Part shown: positions 23,271 to 32,964 of the stretch, one piece after another
How positions within the stretch are numbered: position 1 is the stretch's first letter
Layout of the letters: the number at the start of each line of letters is the position of its first letter
Assembly: GCF_033958435.1 (NCBI RefSeq)
Contig: NC_134138.1
Span: 31,449,098 to 31,513,097, forward strand
DNA: 64,000 bases
Source: Carettochelys insculpta
Taxonomy: Eukaryota; Chordata; Testudines; Carettochelyidae
Reading direction: 5' to 3'
Notes under the pieces: generated by a model
Databases searched by the model: none
What the model was told of the DNA's origin: nothing
Seen by the model: only the letters and a program-made list of their open reading frames with translations
Position numbers and translations under genes: made by a program

Positions 23271-23290
23271 CTTATGTTCTTATGTTCTTA
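23271..23290 (+). repeat. CR1 3' terminal octamer repeats
   Basis: Tandem CTTATGTT-type units close the CR1 copy. The same words, degenerate and inverted, begin the CR1 fragment at 41652. Confidence 0.9.
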
Positions 23291-24734
23291 TCCCATTCTG
23301 TGTGGGAAGTGCACTGTGACAAATGCTGCACAAGGTCACAAGAGGGAAGACAGTTTCTTGTGTCTTTTATCTAGGGACAGCCTTGAAATATCGGGGTGGA
23401 ATTTGATTCTCAAAATGCTGAATATATACTCGTGCCACACACACCCACATACATATATAGAGACAATCCACAAAATTGTATCAATGCAAGATAGACCTCA
23501 GCCATAGAAAAGCTCATCTGAGCTACAGAATCTTGTTTTAATCTGCTTTTGAAATTATTGTATGAGCACCCAGGCCGCAGGTAGATAGATTTCAGCAAGG
23601 ATTTCAAAAGATGAACTGTCTTTGCGTGTCTGTTTTATTCTTTCATTTTAATAGTGTGATGTTTTCACAATTCACATTACCTTTACTTTGGGGTAGTATA
23701 GAAATGTTTGTCTGAGGAATAAGAGATTAAAAACATTGGTGCAGCAGGTGACGAGTCCTAAAATGCAGCAAAATCTATATTTTATACACTCCTAGTGGAA
23801 ATACGTGCAGAGGTGTGAGAAGGTGAATATAATAAATAACTGAGGAGGACATTAGATGATGAAATCAAAGCCACTTATATGCTTGTGGTGTTTTAATTAA
23901 AGAACCTTGAGTGCAGATCCCTGGAATTAATTTTAGTTTCCTTAATAGGCAGTGGAAGTGATTTTGTTCTCATTGGTATCGTACCCTTGTTATTTGAGTG
24001 CAGATACAGATGGTAGTAAATGACAGTCTGTGGATTAAGTTAATGGTTATTCTGCACTGAAATACAAAGAGAATATGATAAAAGATTTTTTTGAAAGTGA
24101 GCATTTAAATTCAGACATCTAACTGACATGATCCTGAAAAATCACTCCTCAGAGTGAATGGGAATAGATGTCTACAGATGAACTAGGAACTGAACTTCGG
24201 ACCCCAATTTTGTAGATTTTGTCATTGCACAAGTCTAAGAACACATGTGTCATCGAAGATACAGAGTTATAATAAACCAGAACACTGAAAAAAGTGAGAT
24301 ATGTGATGTGTTATGGCAGACTAATGTGTTTTGGCCCTAAAGACACTCCTACTAAAGGTGATAGTGATTTTAACAGTGACTTGATTGGGAATAGAACTGG
24401 ACACATTACACTGCATTAACAATAGCATCTTCAAACAAACTTTTTTTAAAAAATTATGAATTTTTGGCAAGTCATTGCTACTTTTGTCAGTGACAAAATA
24501 CTGTCAGAATTGTACAGGCTTAATAGTAGTGGCCTAATATGGGGCCGGGGGCAGGGGTAGGTGCTGTTGGAGCTACTGCACATAGCTCAGTAACACATTC
24601 AGGTCTGACTAGCAACAGTCTTGCCATTTGTTTGCTTAAGCAGGAACTGCCAATCCTGCAAAGCTTTTGGCTGGTTTTATGCTCTAGGCAAAAGTTTGCA
24701 GGTATCCAGGATGAGGCCATAAAACAGGTCTTAC
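23291..24734. other. host DNA, no gene
   Basis: AT-rich with short unrecognised frames. No repeat could be assigned with confidence. Confidence 0.4.
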
Positions 24735-25175
24735 ATTAATTATTTAAAAAAAACCAAGCAGTCCTCTAGCACCTTAAAGATTAAAACAAAAAGCAGTCAA
24801 GTAGCACTTTAAAGACTAGCAACATAGTTTATTAGGTGAGCTTTTGTGGGACAGACCCACTTCTTCAGACCATAGCCAGACCAGAACAGACTGAAGAAGT
24901 GGGTCTGTCCCACGAAAGCTCACCTAATAAACTATGTTGCTAGTCTTTAAAGTGCTGCTTGACTGCTTTTTGTTTTGATAGTGTATAGACTAGCACGGCT
25001 TCCTCTCTGTTACTACTTAAAGATTAACAATTTTATTTATTAGGTAGTGAGCTTACCCACAAAGCTCATTACCTAATAAATAAAATTGTTTGTCTCTAAG
25101 GTGCTACAGGACTGCTCGTTTTTTGTGAAGCTACAGACTAACATGTCTGCCCTTCTCAGATTATTAATTATTTAA
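24735..25175 (-). mobile_element. outer hairpin retroposon-like element with 13-bp target repeat
   Basis: The element occupies 24748-25162 but is split by a second hairpin (24784-25015). Once the insertion is discounted, the arms ACCAAGCAGTCCTCTAGCAC and GTGCTACAGGACTGCTCG are inverted complements, with a loop near GCTTACCCACAAAGCTC. Only the right arm continues into a tail (AAGCTACAGACTAACATGTC, CTTCTCAG). Identical 13-mers ATTAATTATTTAA flank it at 24735-24747 and 25163-25175. Read on the minus strand, it begins with the tail and ends in a T-run. A 13-bp duplication is longer than hAT (8 bp) or Harbinger (3 bp) elements produce and suggests reverse transcription. Confidence 0.75.
24784..25015 (-). 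mobile_element. inner hairpin retroposon-like element with 11-bp target repeat
   Basis: Arms AAACAAAAAGCAGTCAAGTA and GCTTGACTGCTTTTTGTTT are near-perfect complements through about 95 bp on each side, around a loop near CCAGACCAGAACAGA. The right arm alone is followed by GATAGTGTATAGACTAGCAC and TCCTCTCTGTTACTA. The 11-mer CTTAAAGATTA is repeated exactly at 24773-24783 and 25016-25026. It lies within the outer hairpin element, so it is younger. Its first arm is homologous to the body of the unfolded element at 8280. Confidence 0.8.
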
Positions 25176-25179
25176 GCCT

Positions 25180-25325
25180 TGCAATAGGGATCAGCATTAC
25201 TGAGCAGATGGGTAAACTGAGGCTGAAATGACATGGCTGAAGTTGTGGAGAAAATTGTTGGCAGATTTAGAACTAAACCTCAGATGGCCTGATTCCCATT
25301 CTGGTGCTGTAATAGCTCCTAATAC
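25180..25325 (+). repeat. MIR-like SINE tail
   Basis: The words GAGCAGATGGGTAAACTGAG, ACATGGCTGAAGTTGTGG and TGATTCCCATTCTGGTGCT are in the order of the MIR core and tail. It is old and diverged; a similar but weaker stretch lies at 47140-47265. Confidence 0.5.
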
Positions 25326-26365
25326 TGATCCGTGAACCTCAATACCTCATAAAGCACGTTTAATCTGCTGAGCACAAAGTCCCCTGGGATGTTCTCAGAA
25401 GCCACCAAAGTAAACAGAATATGTATCATGGAACATTATTGTTCATGACAATAGAAAATGGCATTTTTGTGTTTGGATTATGGAATTACCTAATGATAAA
25501 AGCACTGAAGTTGAGTATTAACCATGAACTGATTTAAATCACCACTTTTCATCGTGATTTAAATCTGCAAGAAGGAGACTTTGATTTAAAATAATGGATT
25601 TTTAATTTGTTTTGAATTTATATTTTCTTAGTTACTTTCCTAAAAAAAGGTTAATTCTCATTTCTTGGCATAACCACTAAAACATGTTTATTTGCAACCA
25701 AATATACTTTTCTAACTAAATGTGATACTACTTTTTGCTAACCAAGTGAATACCCTATATCAGTGCCCCTTTTAAATGATAACATAGCTTACATTGACTC
25801 AGATTCGTAGGTTTTTAACATTTTTGATCGTTAGAAAATGCTAAATTACACATTTCTTATTTATCTGATGATTGTTTTAAACTATATATTTGTGCCAAAT
25901 TGTATGGTGGACGGATGTAGGAAACCTATTAAAATGTACAAGGCTAGCCTTTTTTAGAATTAATTACATAAAACTACTTTAAATGTGCTATAGATTAAGG
26001 TGGAAATGTAACTTTATCAAAACATGTTTTTCATTATGTTTTTCATTTAGACCTGATATATTAAACAAAGTGTCAGTTGCAGTTAGTGATTTAATGGGTT
26101 GTTTTCATGAGTTGGATTTTCATAGGTGTTCAGGTGCCTAATGGTGGAGATAGATGCCTAACTGGATTTTCAAAATTGCCTAAATGGATTAGGTGTCTAA
26201 TGCCTATTGAAATCAATGGGAACTAGGTGCGTCTCTGTCATATCCATAAAACTTTAGAATGAATAGATCTCATCCTGGTTATTGTTAATTGATTAGAAGT
26301 GGTAGATAAGTTTTCTTTTCTGTTGTTTCCACTTTTAGTTGGTTGTTCAACTTTGAATGGACTAG

Positions 26366-26595
26366 TCTAAATGAACAACTTGAAGTCCTATGTCACCCTA
26401 TAGACTGACAGATATTTTGGAGCATAAGCTGTCATGGGCAAAGACTCGCTTCATCAGATGCATCTGAATCGGGTCTTTGCCCACAAAAGCGTATGCTCCA
26501 AAATATCTGTTAGTCTATAAGATGCCACAGGACTTCCTGTTGTTTCTGAAGATGCAGACTAACTCGGCTACCCCTCTGACACTGTTCTAAATAAA
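26366..26595 (-). mobile_element. hairpin retroposon-like element, second body type
   Basis: The element lies at about 26376-26585. Arms CAACTTGAAGTCCTATGTCA and GATGCCACAGGACTTCCTGT pair imperfectly, and the inner stem pairs TATTTTGGAGCATAAGCTGT with GTATGCTCCAAAATATCTGT. Only the right side has the tail GCAGACTAACTCGGCTACCC followed by CTCTG. Flanking decamers TCTAAATGAA (26366-26375) and TCTAAATAAA (26586-26595) match at 9 of 10. The architecture is the same as at 24748 and 24784 but the stem sequence differs. Confidence 0.7.
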
Positions 26596-26742
26596 GAAAA
26601 TACTGTCTCTGAACTTGTAGGGAAACTGAAGCCAAAAGCAATTAAGATAAAAAGCTTTTCTGCGCAGTAGAAGCTGAAAGTACTGCCATTAGTGAAACAG
26701 TAAATATCAGTGTTTCTCTACATTGTGAAGACTGAATATAAT

Positions 26743-27960
26743 TAGGGCCCTACGAAATTCATGGCCATGAAAAATGCATCCTGGACTGTGAAATCTGGTC
26801 TCTCCCCATGAAATCAGATATTTTCTGCTTTTACATTATACTGTACAACTTTCACTGGGGAGAACAGTGTTTCCCAAATTGGAGGGCCTGACCCAAAAGA
26901 AAGTTGTAGAGGGTCAGAAGCTTATTTTAGGAGGAGGATCACAGTATTGCCACCCTTCCTTCTGTGCTGCCCTGAGAGCTGGGCAGCTGAAGAGCTATGG
27001 CTGTTGGCAGTAGGGCAAAAATAAGAGTAGCATTACCTTTTGAGGGGGGCTACAGAATTGCTGGGTCCCTGAGCAAGGGGCGTGGCATGGGCCTGGCTCC
27101 AGCCTCCAAGAAGGGTCAGGGCTGTGGGGAGAAGGCATGGATCTGGTGGGCTAAACTCCCCTCTCCGCCAGCCCTTCAGTCAACCCCAGAGTGAAGTGCC
27201 TGGGGCTCCAGTGGTGATTCAAAGGGCCTGTGTCGCTGGCCCCTGCCACTGCCTCAGGAGCAGCAGGGGGAGCCAGGAGCCCCAGGCCCTTTTGAATTGC
27301 CAGCTCTGAGACTGTTGCCCCCTCTGCACCCTTCCTTTCTCCCTCTTGGGAGGTCTGTTACCATGCTACAGCACCCTTCCATCTGCGTTGCTGCCTTCAG
27401 AGCGGGGCAACTGGATGGTGACTGCTGACCAACGGCTCAGTTCTGCAAGCAGCAGTGCAGAAGTAAATGTGATAAATGGCCTATGCCTTCAGAGCTGGGC
27501 TCCTGGTCAGTGTTCCCTGTAATTTTTTTTCATCCATGGGTGGAATAAATGTTGTTATGTGCACCAAAGTATGTGCAGATGTGCACCACCAATATAAATT
27601 CAAGCTGCCAGTTGTGGGCTGCTGTTTGTGCTCTTCTCATCAGCTGGATGGCACCTGAATCTTTCCTGGAAGGCTGTCCAAGTTCACAGCTTACAGGGAA
27701 CACTGCCCATGGCCAACAACTGCTACTCTGCAGCTGCTCAGCCATCACCATAGCACTGCCTCCAGAAGCAGTGCAGAAGGTTGCAGTACCACAGTCCCCT
27801 CTACAATAACCTTGCAACTCCCTTTCCCCAACTCCTATAATTCCCTCTAAAATTATAACACTGTGAAAGTTCAGGTAGCTGATATCATAACATTTACAAT
27901 TTTTGAAATCCTATTACTATAAAATTGGCTGAAATTGACCATGAATTTAGTAGGGCCCTA
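26743..27960. mobile_element. hAT-like DNA element, 1.2 kb, non-coding
   Basis: The left end TAGGGCCCTACGAAATTCAT and the complement of the right end (ATGAATTTAGTAGGGCCCTA) are inverted repeats of at least 20 bp with one mismatch. The flanking octamers AATATAAT and ATTATAAT match at 7 of 8. The GC-rich interior (27000-27480) gives shadow frames but no transposase domain. A second element (27508-27705) is inserted inside. Confidence 0.72.
27508..27705. mobile_element. nested 198-bp CAGTG-ended MITE
   Basis: The ends are CAGTGTTCCCTGTAA and its exact complement TTACAGGGAACACTG, a perfect 15-bp inverted repeat. CAG-type ends fit hAT elements. The flanking octamers (CTCCTGGT, CCCATGGC) match only weakly. 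It is non-coding and lies inside the element at 26743-27960, so it is younger than that element. Confidence 0.72.
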
Positions 27961-28419
27961 ATTATAATACAGATATTTAATACAGTACATGGCAGTATAG
28001 GAGATTTATAAAAAGTGAGCTGACCTCAAAAGTTTAAAAATGTTTTCCTCCAATTTTGTATGTAATTACTGTTTAACTCTTTAAAATTTGAGGGAGGCTC
28101 ATTGCTGTGTACTGTTTTATGTATTTAGTTTAATATTAATAGATCATAATAAGTTTAAGTTTTAGTCATATTGTCAAAGTATCTAATTTGATTGTAAATA
28201 GATTTATTTTTAAAAGAAAAATGTGTTTAATTTAAATAAAAATCTGATTTTTAAGTGAATTGATTTTTTTCTCTGCCTGTTATGAAAAGTCAAATTTTGC
28301 CATAAGTACTGCAGCAAAACTCCTTCTAGCACCAGTGGGTAACTTGTCCAAATAAAGAGGGTAAGATTTGTGCCACAGTGAATTGATGTTGGCTACAAAT
28401 ATAACTGCTCATTTACGAG

Positions 28420-28600
28420 GAAAGTGGGTAAGGTAGTATCTGTGATTGGACCAGCTTCTGTTGGTGAGATAGACAAGCTTTTGAGCCACACACAGAAGCT
28501 TGAAAGCTTGTCTCCAATAAAAGATACTACCTCAACCACCTTTTCTCACTAATGTCTTGGGACTGAAATAGCTACATATATACACATCAGAGTGTGCTGT
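28420..28600 (-). mobile_element. hairpin element, TGAGGTAATATC family, with one-sided tail
   Basis: Arms GGTAAGGTAGTATCTGTGAT and CCAATAAAAGATACTACCTC are inverted complements, with the inner stem around GTTGGTGAGATAGACAAGCT. A tail (CACTAATGTCTTGGGACTGA, ATAGCTAC) follows only the right arm and resembles the complement of a GTAGC-GTGTT-GTC head. The sister copy is at 8776. No duplication was found. Confidence 0.55.
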
Positions 28601-29752
28601 TTTATTCCACTCTGTCTGATACAGAAGAAAGCAACACTGAAATGCAGACTGTATTTATTAATTCAGATGACTTGTGCTGAATCTCAGTCAGGTGCTGTTA
28701 ATCCTGGAACATCATTTTGGAATTTCTAATTAGAGAACTAGAAAGGTGAGAACACTTACTTCATGTGCTGAACGTGAAAATTGCCATAGACTGTGACTGC
28801 ACAGATTAGTAGTGTTTGAGCTTTTATCATACGTGTTGGAAAGAAGCAAATCCAGAAAACAGAATTCACAGGGAATAAGTCTCTGTACAGGGCTCATCTT
28901 AACAGGGCTCCGCTCTGTTTTTAAAAGCAGTTCTAAAAGCACCAAGTCTCCTTTCATCTGAAAAAAATCCAGCCTTCCATACAACAAAGGCTTGTACACG
29001 ATCCCTGATCTTGGCTCTGCACCTAGCAGACCTATCATGTTAATCAAGAAACCTCAGCAAGGCTGAAGCCAAACAGCATTTGCTTCAGATAGAGTAGCCT
29101 TTGTTCCTGCTGATTTGTGGGGATCAGAAAGTGAGCCACTGTAACAGTGGATGCAATTGTCAGCATTTCAGACAAAATCCAGTCCCCATCTAAGTGCCAA
29201 ATGCTTGCTGATGCCCTACAGGCAGTACGGTTTCCTGCTAAGGGATGGAAACATTCAGTCTAGAACACTGTATTTTTAATTTTGTAAAGTCTGCTGTTCA
29301 GGAGAGAGGGATGAACAAGGGGAAAGGGGAATGAATGGGAAACGAAATCAAGTCCGATGAAGTGAGTGCTACAAAGCACTAACTGTATGGATGTCATAAC
29401 ATAAGGAGTGAGTTACAAAGTTTTCAGCAGCAGCCCTAAAGGAACCTGGAAGTGTTACTGTTGTTAGGAATCTATTTCCTGGGTTTACAGGGCAACACAG
29501 GTCTTCAGCTGAAACCTAAATTGAAGTCAGTGCAACTTGAACTGGTTTACCCCAAATGAGAATCTGAGCTAGGAGCTATTTTTCACTCTCAGAAATGACA
29601 GCCGTTCTTTTGAAGAGGCTTTCATGAAATCAGTATGTTTTAAGATCACAAGCTGTATCCATATCTAAGCTGGGAACACTTTATTTTCTGAATAGGCCAC
29701 TCTTACTTGTTGTATGTAGCGCATTCTGTAAAAATCCATTCTAAATGAAGTT
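28601..29752. other. host DNA, no gene
   Basis: A minus-strand 105-codon frame (28730-29047) matches nothing recognised. No repeat was assigned. Confidence 0.4.
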
Positions 29753-30589
29753 AAGGAGGCCTAGGGAGACCATATCCCCAATGCCAAATATGGGATACGC
29801 AGGGGTTGGCGGGGCTGGATCCCTGACTGTGGCTTCCAAACAAGTGCAGCTCCCTAGCTGCCCCATGCCACAGGCTACCAGAACGGGGCTGCCACCCAAC
29901 ATGGGAGCTCCCCCGGTTGCCGGAGCCATTGCCAGGGTGGTTGCCCTGCAGAAAGAGCTGGGGCTCACTGGATGACAGGGGCCCACACCTACAGGGGCTC
30001 TCCCTGGCTGTCCCACATGTCCGGGTATGGAGCTGCTGCACCACAGGGGAGGCTCCCAGTTTCTCCCCAAGTTGCAGGGAGCTGGGAGTGGGACTGAAAA
30101 CCTGCTGTTGAAGCTCCCAGCTTCCCCAGACATTGGGGAATCATGAGCAGTGCTGCAGCCCTGCTGATGCAGCTCCCAGCTTCTCCTAAGTGCTCCTCCC
30201 AGCTCTCACAAGCCATGGGGAGGTGGGAACCAGGCGGCAGCCACATCGGTGTGACTCCAGGCTCTCCCAAGCTGCAGAGAGCTGAGAACAGGGCAGCAGC
30301 CACACCCCCTGCTCCAACATACTCCCCCCATGCCCCAACTTATGCCTACATCAGAGCCCCCTGCTGGCTCCCTCTCTGGCCTGTAAACGTGGCCATTGAG
30401 TAAGTGCTCCCCATGTATTCCCCAGCCAGCAGTTGCACCTACACTGATCGGGGGAAAGGGCAGTTCAGCAGGGGGCCTGAACATGGGGCAATTAGCCCTT
30501 TTGTTAGAATAAATAGGGACACCTTCCTGGCACCTGATATATGGGGCTGTCCTGGCCAAAATAGGACAGATGGTCACCTTAAGGAGGCC
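29753..30589. mobile_element. hAT-like DNA element, 820 bp, perfect target duplication
   Basis: The element occupies 29762-30581. The left end TAGGGAGACCATATCC and the complement of the right end (GGACAGATGGTCACCTTA) are degenerate inverted repeats. AGGAGGCC is duplicated exactly at 29754-29761 and 30582-30589, the 8-bp length of hAT insertions. The GC-rich interior contains repeated CTCCCAGCTTC-type words that give long shadow frames on both strands; none resembles a transposase. Confidence 0.8.
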
Positions 30590-31759
30590 ACCACTCTAAA
30601 GCATATTTACAAAAGCAAGAAAAAAAGGCATCCTTTGTCAATGTGCTTTATTTTAATGCAGATGGAGAGGATCATGGTACTGGTATTTTTATCTGTTTGT
30701 GTAAACCGTGTTTTATAATTTACATTGCTAGCAGTTTTATAACCAAAACTATGTTTCCTTTCAACTAACATGGCTTCATGATGGAAGTGAAGATGTATTT
30801 AGCTGCCTTGTTGGATGAGAGTTTTAGTGTGGGATAAAATTCACATTTATCTAGTGTGTCAGCTATAGTTATCATATTATTTAGTCTAGATTGGGACTTC
30901 AAAAGCTTTTGATCATATTCAAGTGGGAGACTACAGAAAGCAATCTTGAAAAAGACCTCCATCATGGAGACTTGCTGATTAATGGTTAAAAAGAGAACCA
31001 TAGTGACGTATGGAAGAGTAAAATAACTGCTGTTGTCAGCTCCTATGATATATATACGAACTACCTGCTTCTCAATTTGATCCAATGTTCATGAACTGCA
31101 CGAGAAAGTAGCAGAATAGGATGGTGAGATGAGACTTTTAAAAACAGGGAGTACAGACAGTTTATTTAAAAGACTAGGTTGTTTCTCTGGCGTCCCAAAT
31201 AAAGTCTCTGGTGAATTTGATATGCAAAAGTTAATTCACAAGTTGCAGAATCAAAAGGGGGGTGTTGTTGCTAGTGCATATCACTTAACATAAGACATAC
31301 AGTTCCCAGGTTTTTCGGTATAAGTCATATATCTGATGTATCAGAACGTGTAATTGATTTATCACGTCTTGTCATTATTCCACTCTTGAAACCGTAATCT
31401 AGTTGCAATATCAAAATAAATTCAGGGTGGGGTGAAAAAAATGAATTTTGACATCTAGCAGAAACTACAGAACAGAATTTCTTCAGCGTTTTCCTCATCA
31501 CTAAGTAGAATATCAACAGAAGATTTCTCTGCACCAATAATCACTGGCAAAAGCCAACTTTAATAAGATTCAGGATACTAGAACATCATCATCATCATCA
31601 TCATCATCAACTGTGGGCTCAGCGCCCGTTGGTGTCTGATGCCTCTCTCACTATTTCCTTCCAAAACTAGAACAACCAATGGATAAATTGTGACGGCAAC
31701 CATTAATTTATACTACAGATAACACTGGACACTTGCTTGTAGCAATTTTCATTCACTTA
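30590..31759. other. host DNA, no gene
   Basis: No coding region was recognised. A (CAT)n microsatellite lies at 31584-31609, next to GCGCCCGTTGGTGTCTGATG, which may be part of an unidentified repeat. Confidence 0.4.
31584..31609. repeat. (CAT)n microsatellite
   Basis: More than eight tandem CAT units are read directly. Confidence 0.92.
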
Positions 31760-32053
31760 AGCCATGTCTACACTACAAAAATAACTTTGAAGTTGCTTAC
31801 TTCGAAGTACAACTTCAAAGTAACAGACTTCAAAGTTGAGCATCATACACACCCTACTTCGAAGTTTAACTTCGAAGTAGGGCACTACTCCATTCCCGGG
31901 AGTGGAGTAAGGACTTGGAAGTTGGGCTTCAACTTCAACAAGTTCAACTTCAACTTCAACAAGGAAAATGTGTGTAGGCGCTTTGCAGGCTACTTTGAAG
32001 TAGCCTCTAACTTCAAAGTTAACTTCAAATCTAGTTCCTAGCCTAGACGCACC
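31760..32053. mobile_element. palindromic MITE, AACTTCGAAGT-rich (copy 5)
   Basis: It begins GCCATGTCTACACTAC and ends with a degenerate TAGCCTAGACGCACCC. The arms are made of AACTTCGAAGTAG and ACTTCAAAG repeats in both orientations, so the interior can fold on itself several times. Both strands give short low-complexity frames for this reason. The left flank is TTA and the right flank ATA, so the duplication is at best partial. Confidence 0.6.
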
Positions 32054-32342
32054 CATACAGAAGACAGTGTTTGGGCTCTGGTTTTCTCTTTCATTGTTTC
32101 CCAGCAAGGCACTAGATCAATAAATAAGGGAAGAGAAAAACAAGAATATGACATATAGGCTTGCAGGTCTGCTAAGTGAAATGTTTTATATAAATTCCCA
32201 GCAACTGTCCTTTTAAGTCTGTTGCTTACTTCCGAATTTAGCCTTTTGCATCTTCCAGTGCTGGTCTGCTAATATTCTTAGAACAGAGGCTTATCAGAGG
32301 TGTGATCAAAATTGTTCTGTAGTTCACTCTCAGAAAGAAATG
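32054..32342. other. host spacer between two MITEs
   Basis: Short unassigned spacer; nothing was recognised. Confidence 0.4.
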
Positions 32343-32478
32343 AGCTGGGTCTACACGTGCTCCTTCCTTTCGAAAGGGGCATGTTAATGAGCAGGTTTGA
32401 AAGATGCTAATGAGGCGCTGCAATGAATATGCAGCACCTCATTAGCATAATGGCGGCCGCGGTGATTCGAAAGTGCGG

Positions 32479-32646
32479 CTTCTTCTTCGAGTGTCCCCGT
32501 GGGTGCTCCACAATAGGTGTCGGGCCTGCCCGGCGCCGCAGATCGGATCTTCCAAGCAGTTTCTGCCGGATCGCGCATGCGCCGGCGTGCGCCGCTCCCT
32601 TGCGCGCTCCTGGCCATGTGCGCGATCCGGTCCCCGCCAGTTCCTC
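32479..32646. repeat. DIRS left inverted terminal repeat
   Basis: It begins CTTCTTCTTCGAGTGTCCCC and runs to CCCCGCCAGTTCCTC. It is the complement of 38412-38580 with few mismatches. Its outer 38 bp occur again, inverted, in the internal complementary region. Confidence 0.92.
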
Positions 32647-32778
32647 TTAACCGCCGTCGGCTGCAGACGGAATCCGACTAGGCTAAGGCCAAATAGCATA
32701 TTCAACGACTTTATCTGTTTTTTCTTTGAAGTTTTTCAGTTACTTAGGCTACTATGAGTTAGCCGGTTGTTATTTTGT

Positions 32779-32795
32779 AAAAAAAAAAAAAAAAA
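32779..32795 (+). repeat. A17 run in the DIRS leader
   Basis: Seventeen consecutive A residues lie between the left terminal repeat and the Gag start. The role is unknown; replication slippage in the leader is likely. Confidence 0.85.
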
Positions 32796-32964
32796 CAACA
32801 ACAAACAAGCTACGAGAGGGACAGCTCAGCCCAGTCCCAGTAACAAGCGCCGGAGGCCAGGAGCTAGGGCCATCAGCCCTCCTGCTGAGGCAGGCCATCG
32901 GACGGGGAAAACAGCACAAAGAAGGTGCTAAGTACCCACTTAAAAACTCAAAGACTCACCAACA

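Larger units (their letters stand above)
19696..23290 (+). mobile_element. CR1 LINE copy C, near full length, intact ORF2
   Basis: A chicken-repeat-1 type non-LTR retrotransposon. From 5' to 3' it has the C-terminal half of the ORF1 esterase, a 110-bp spacer, an uninterrupted endonuclease/RT ORF2 and a short 3' region with CTGACCCAGTATGGCCATTC ending in tandem TTATGTTC units at 23271-23290. CR1 elements usually lack long poly(A) and end in short octamer-like repeats, as here. Lack of stops over 965 codons, unlike the copies at 1927, 39454 and 41733, indicates recent insertion. The 5' boundary lies near 19696, where ORF1 homology fades; no target duplication was identified. Confidence 0.93.
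25515..28275. mobile_element. possible AT-rich DNA element enclosing later insertions
   Basis: GATTTAAATCACCAC and GTGATTTAAATCTGC near 25531-25565, and TTTAAATAAAAATCTGATTT near 28225-28245, look like the ends of an AT-rich dispersed element. Between them lie a hairpin element (26376-26585) and a hAT-like element (26743-27960). Boundaries and family are uncertain, and the pairing of the two ends is an inference. Confidence 0.3.

Noticed and set aside
29741..30577. Frames up to 130 codons on both strands
   Set aside because: Inside the GC-rich core of a hAT-like element with exact target duplication; no transposase or other domain.
31584..31609. Tandem CAT units as a CRISPR-like or satellite array
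   Set aside because: Simple trinucleotide microsatellite; no spacers.
32384..32757. Several 60-94 codon frames on both strands with Arg/Pro/Ala-rich translation
   Set aside because: They lie in the DIRS left terminal repeat and recur, inverted, in the right repeat; GC-rich repeat shadows, not genes.
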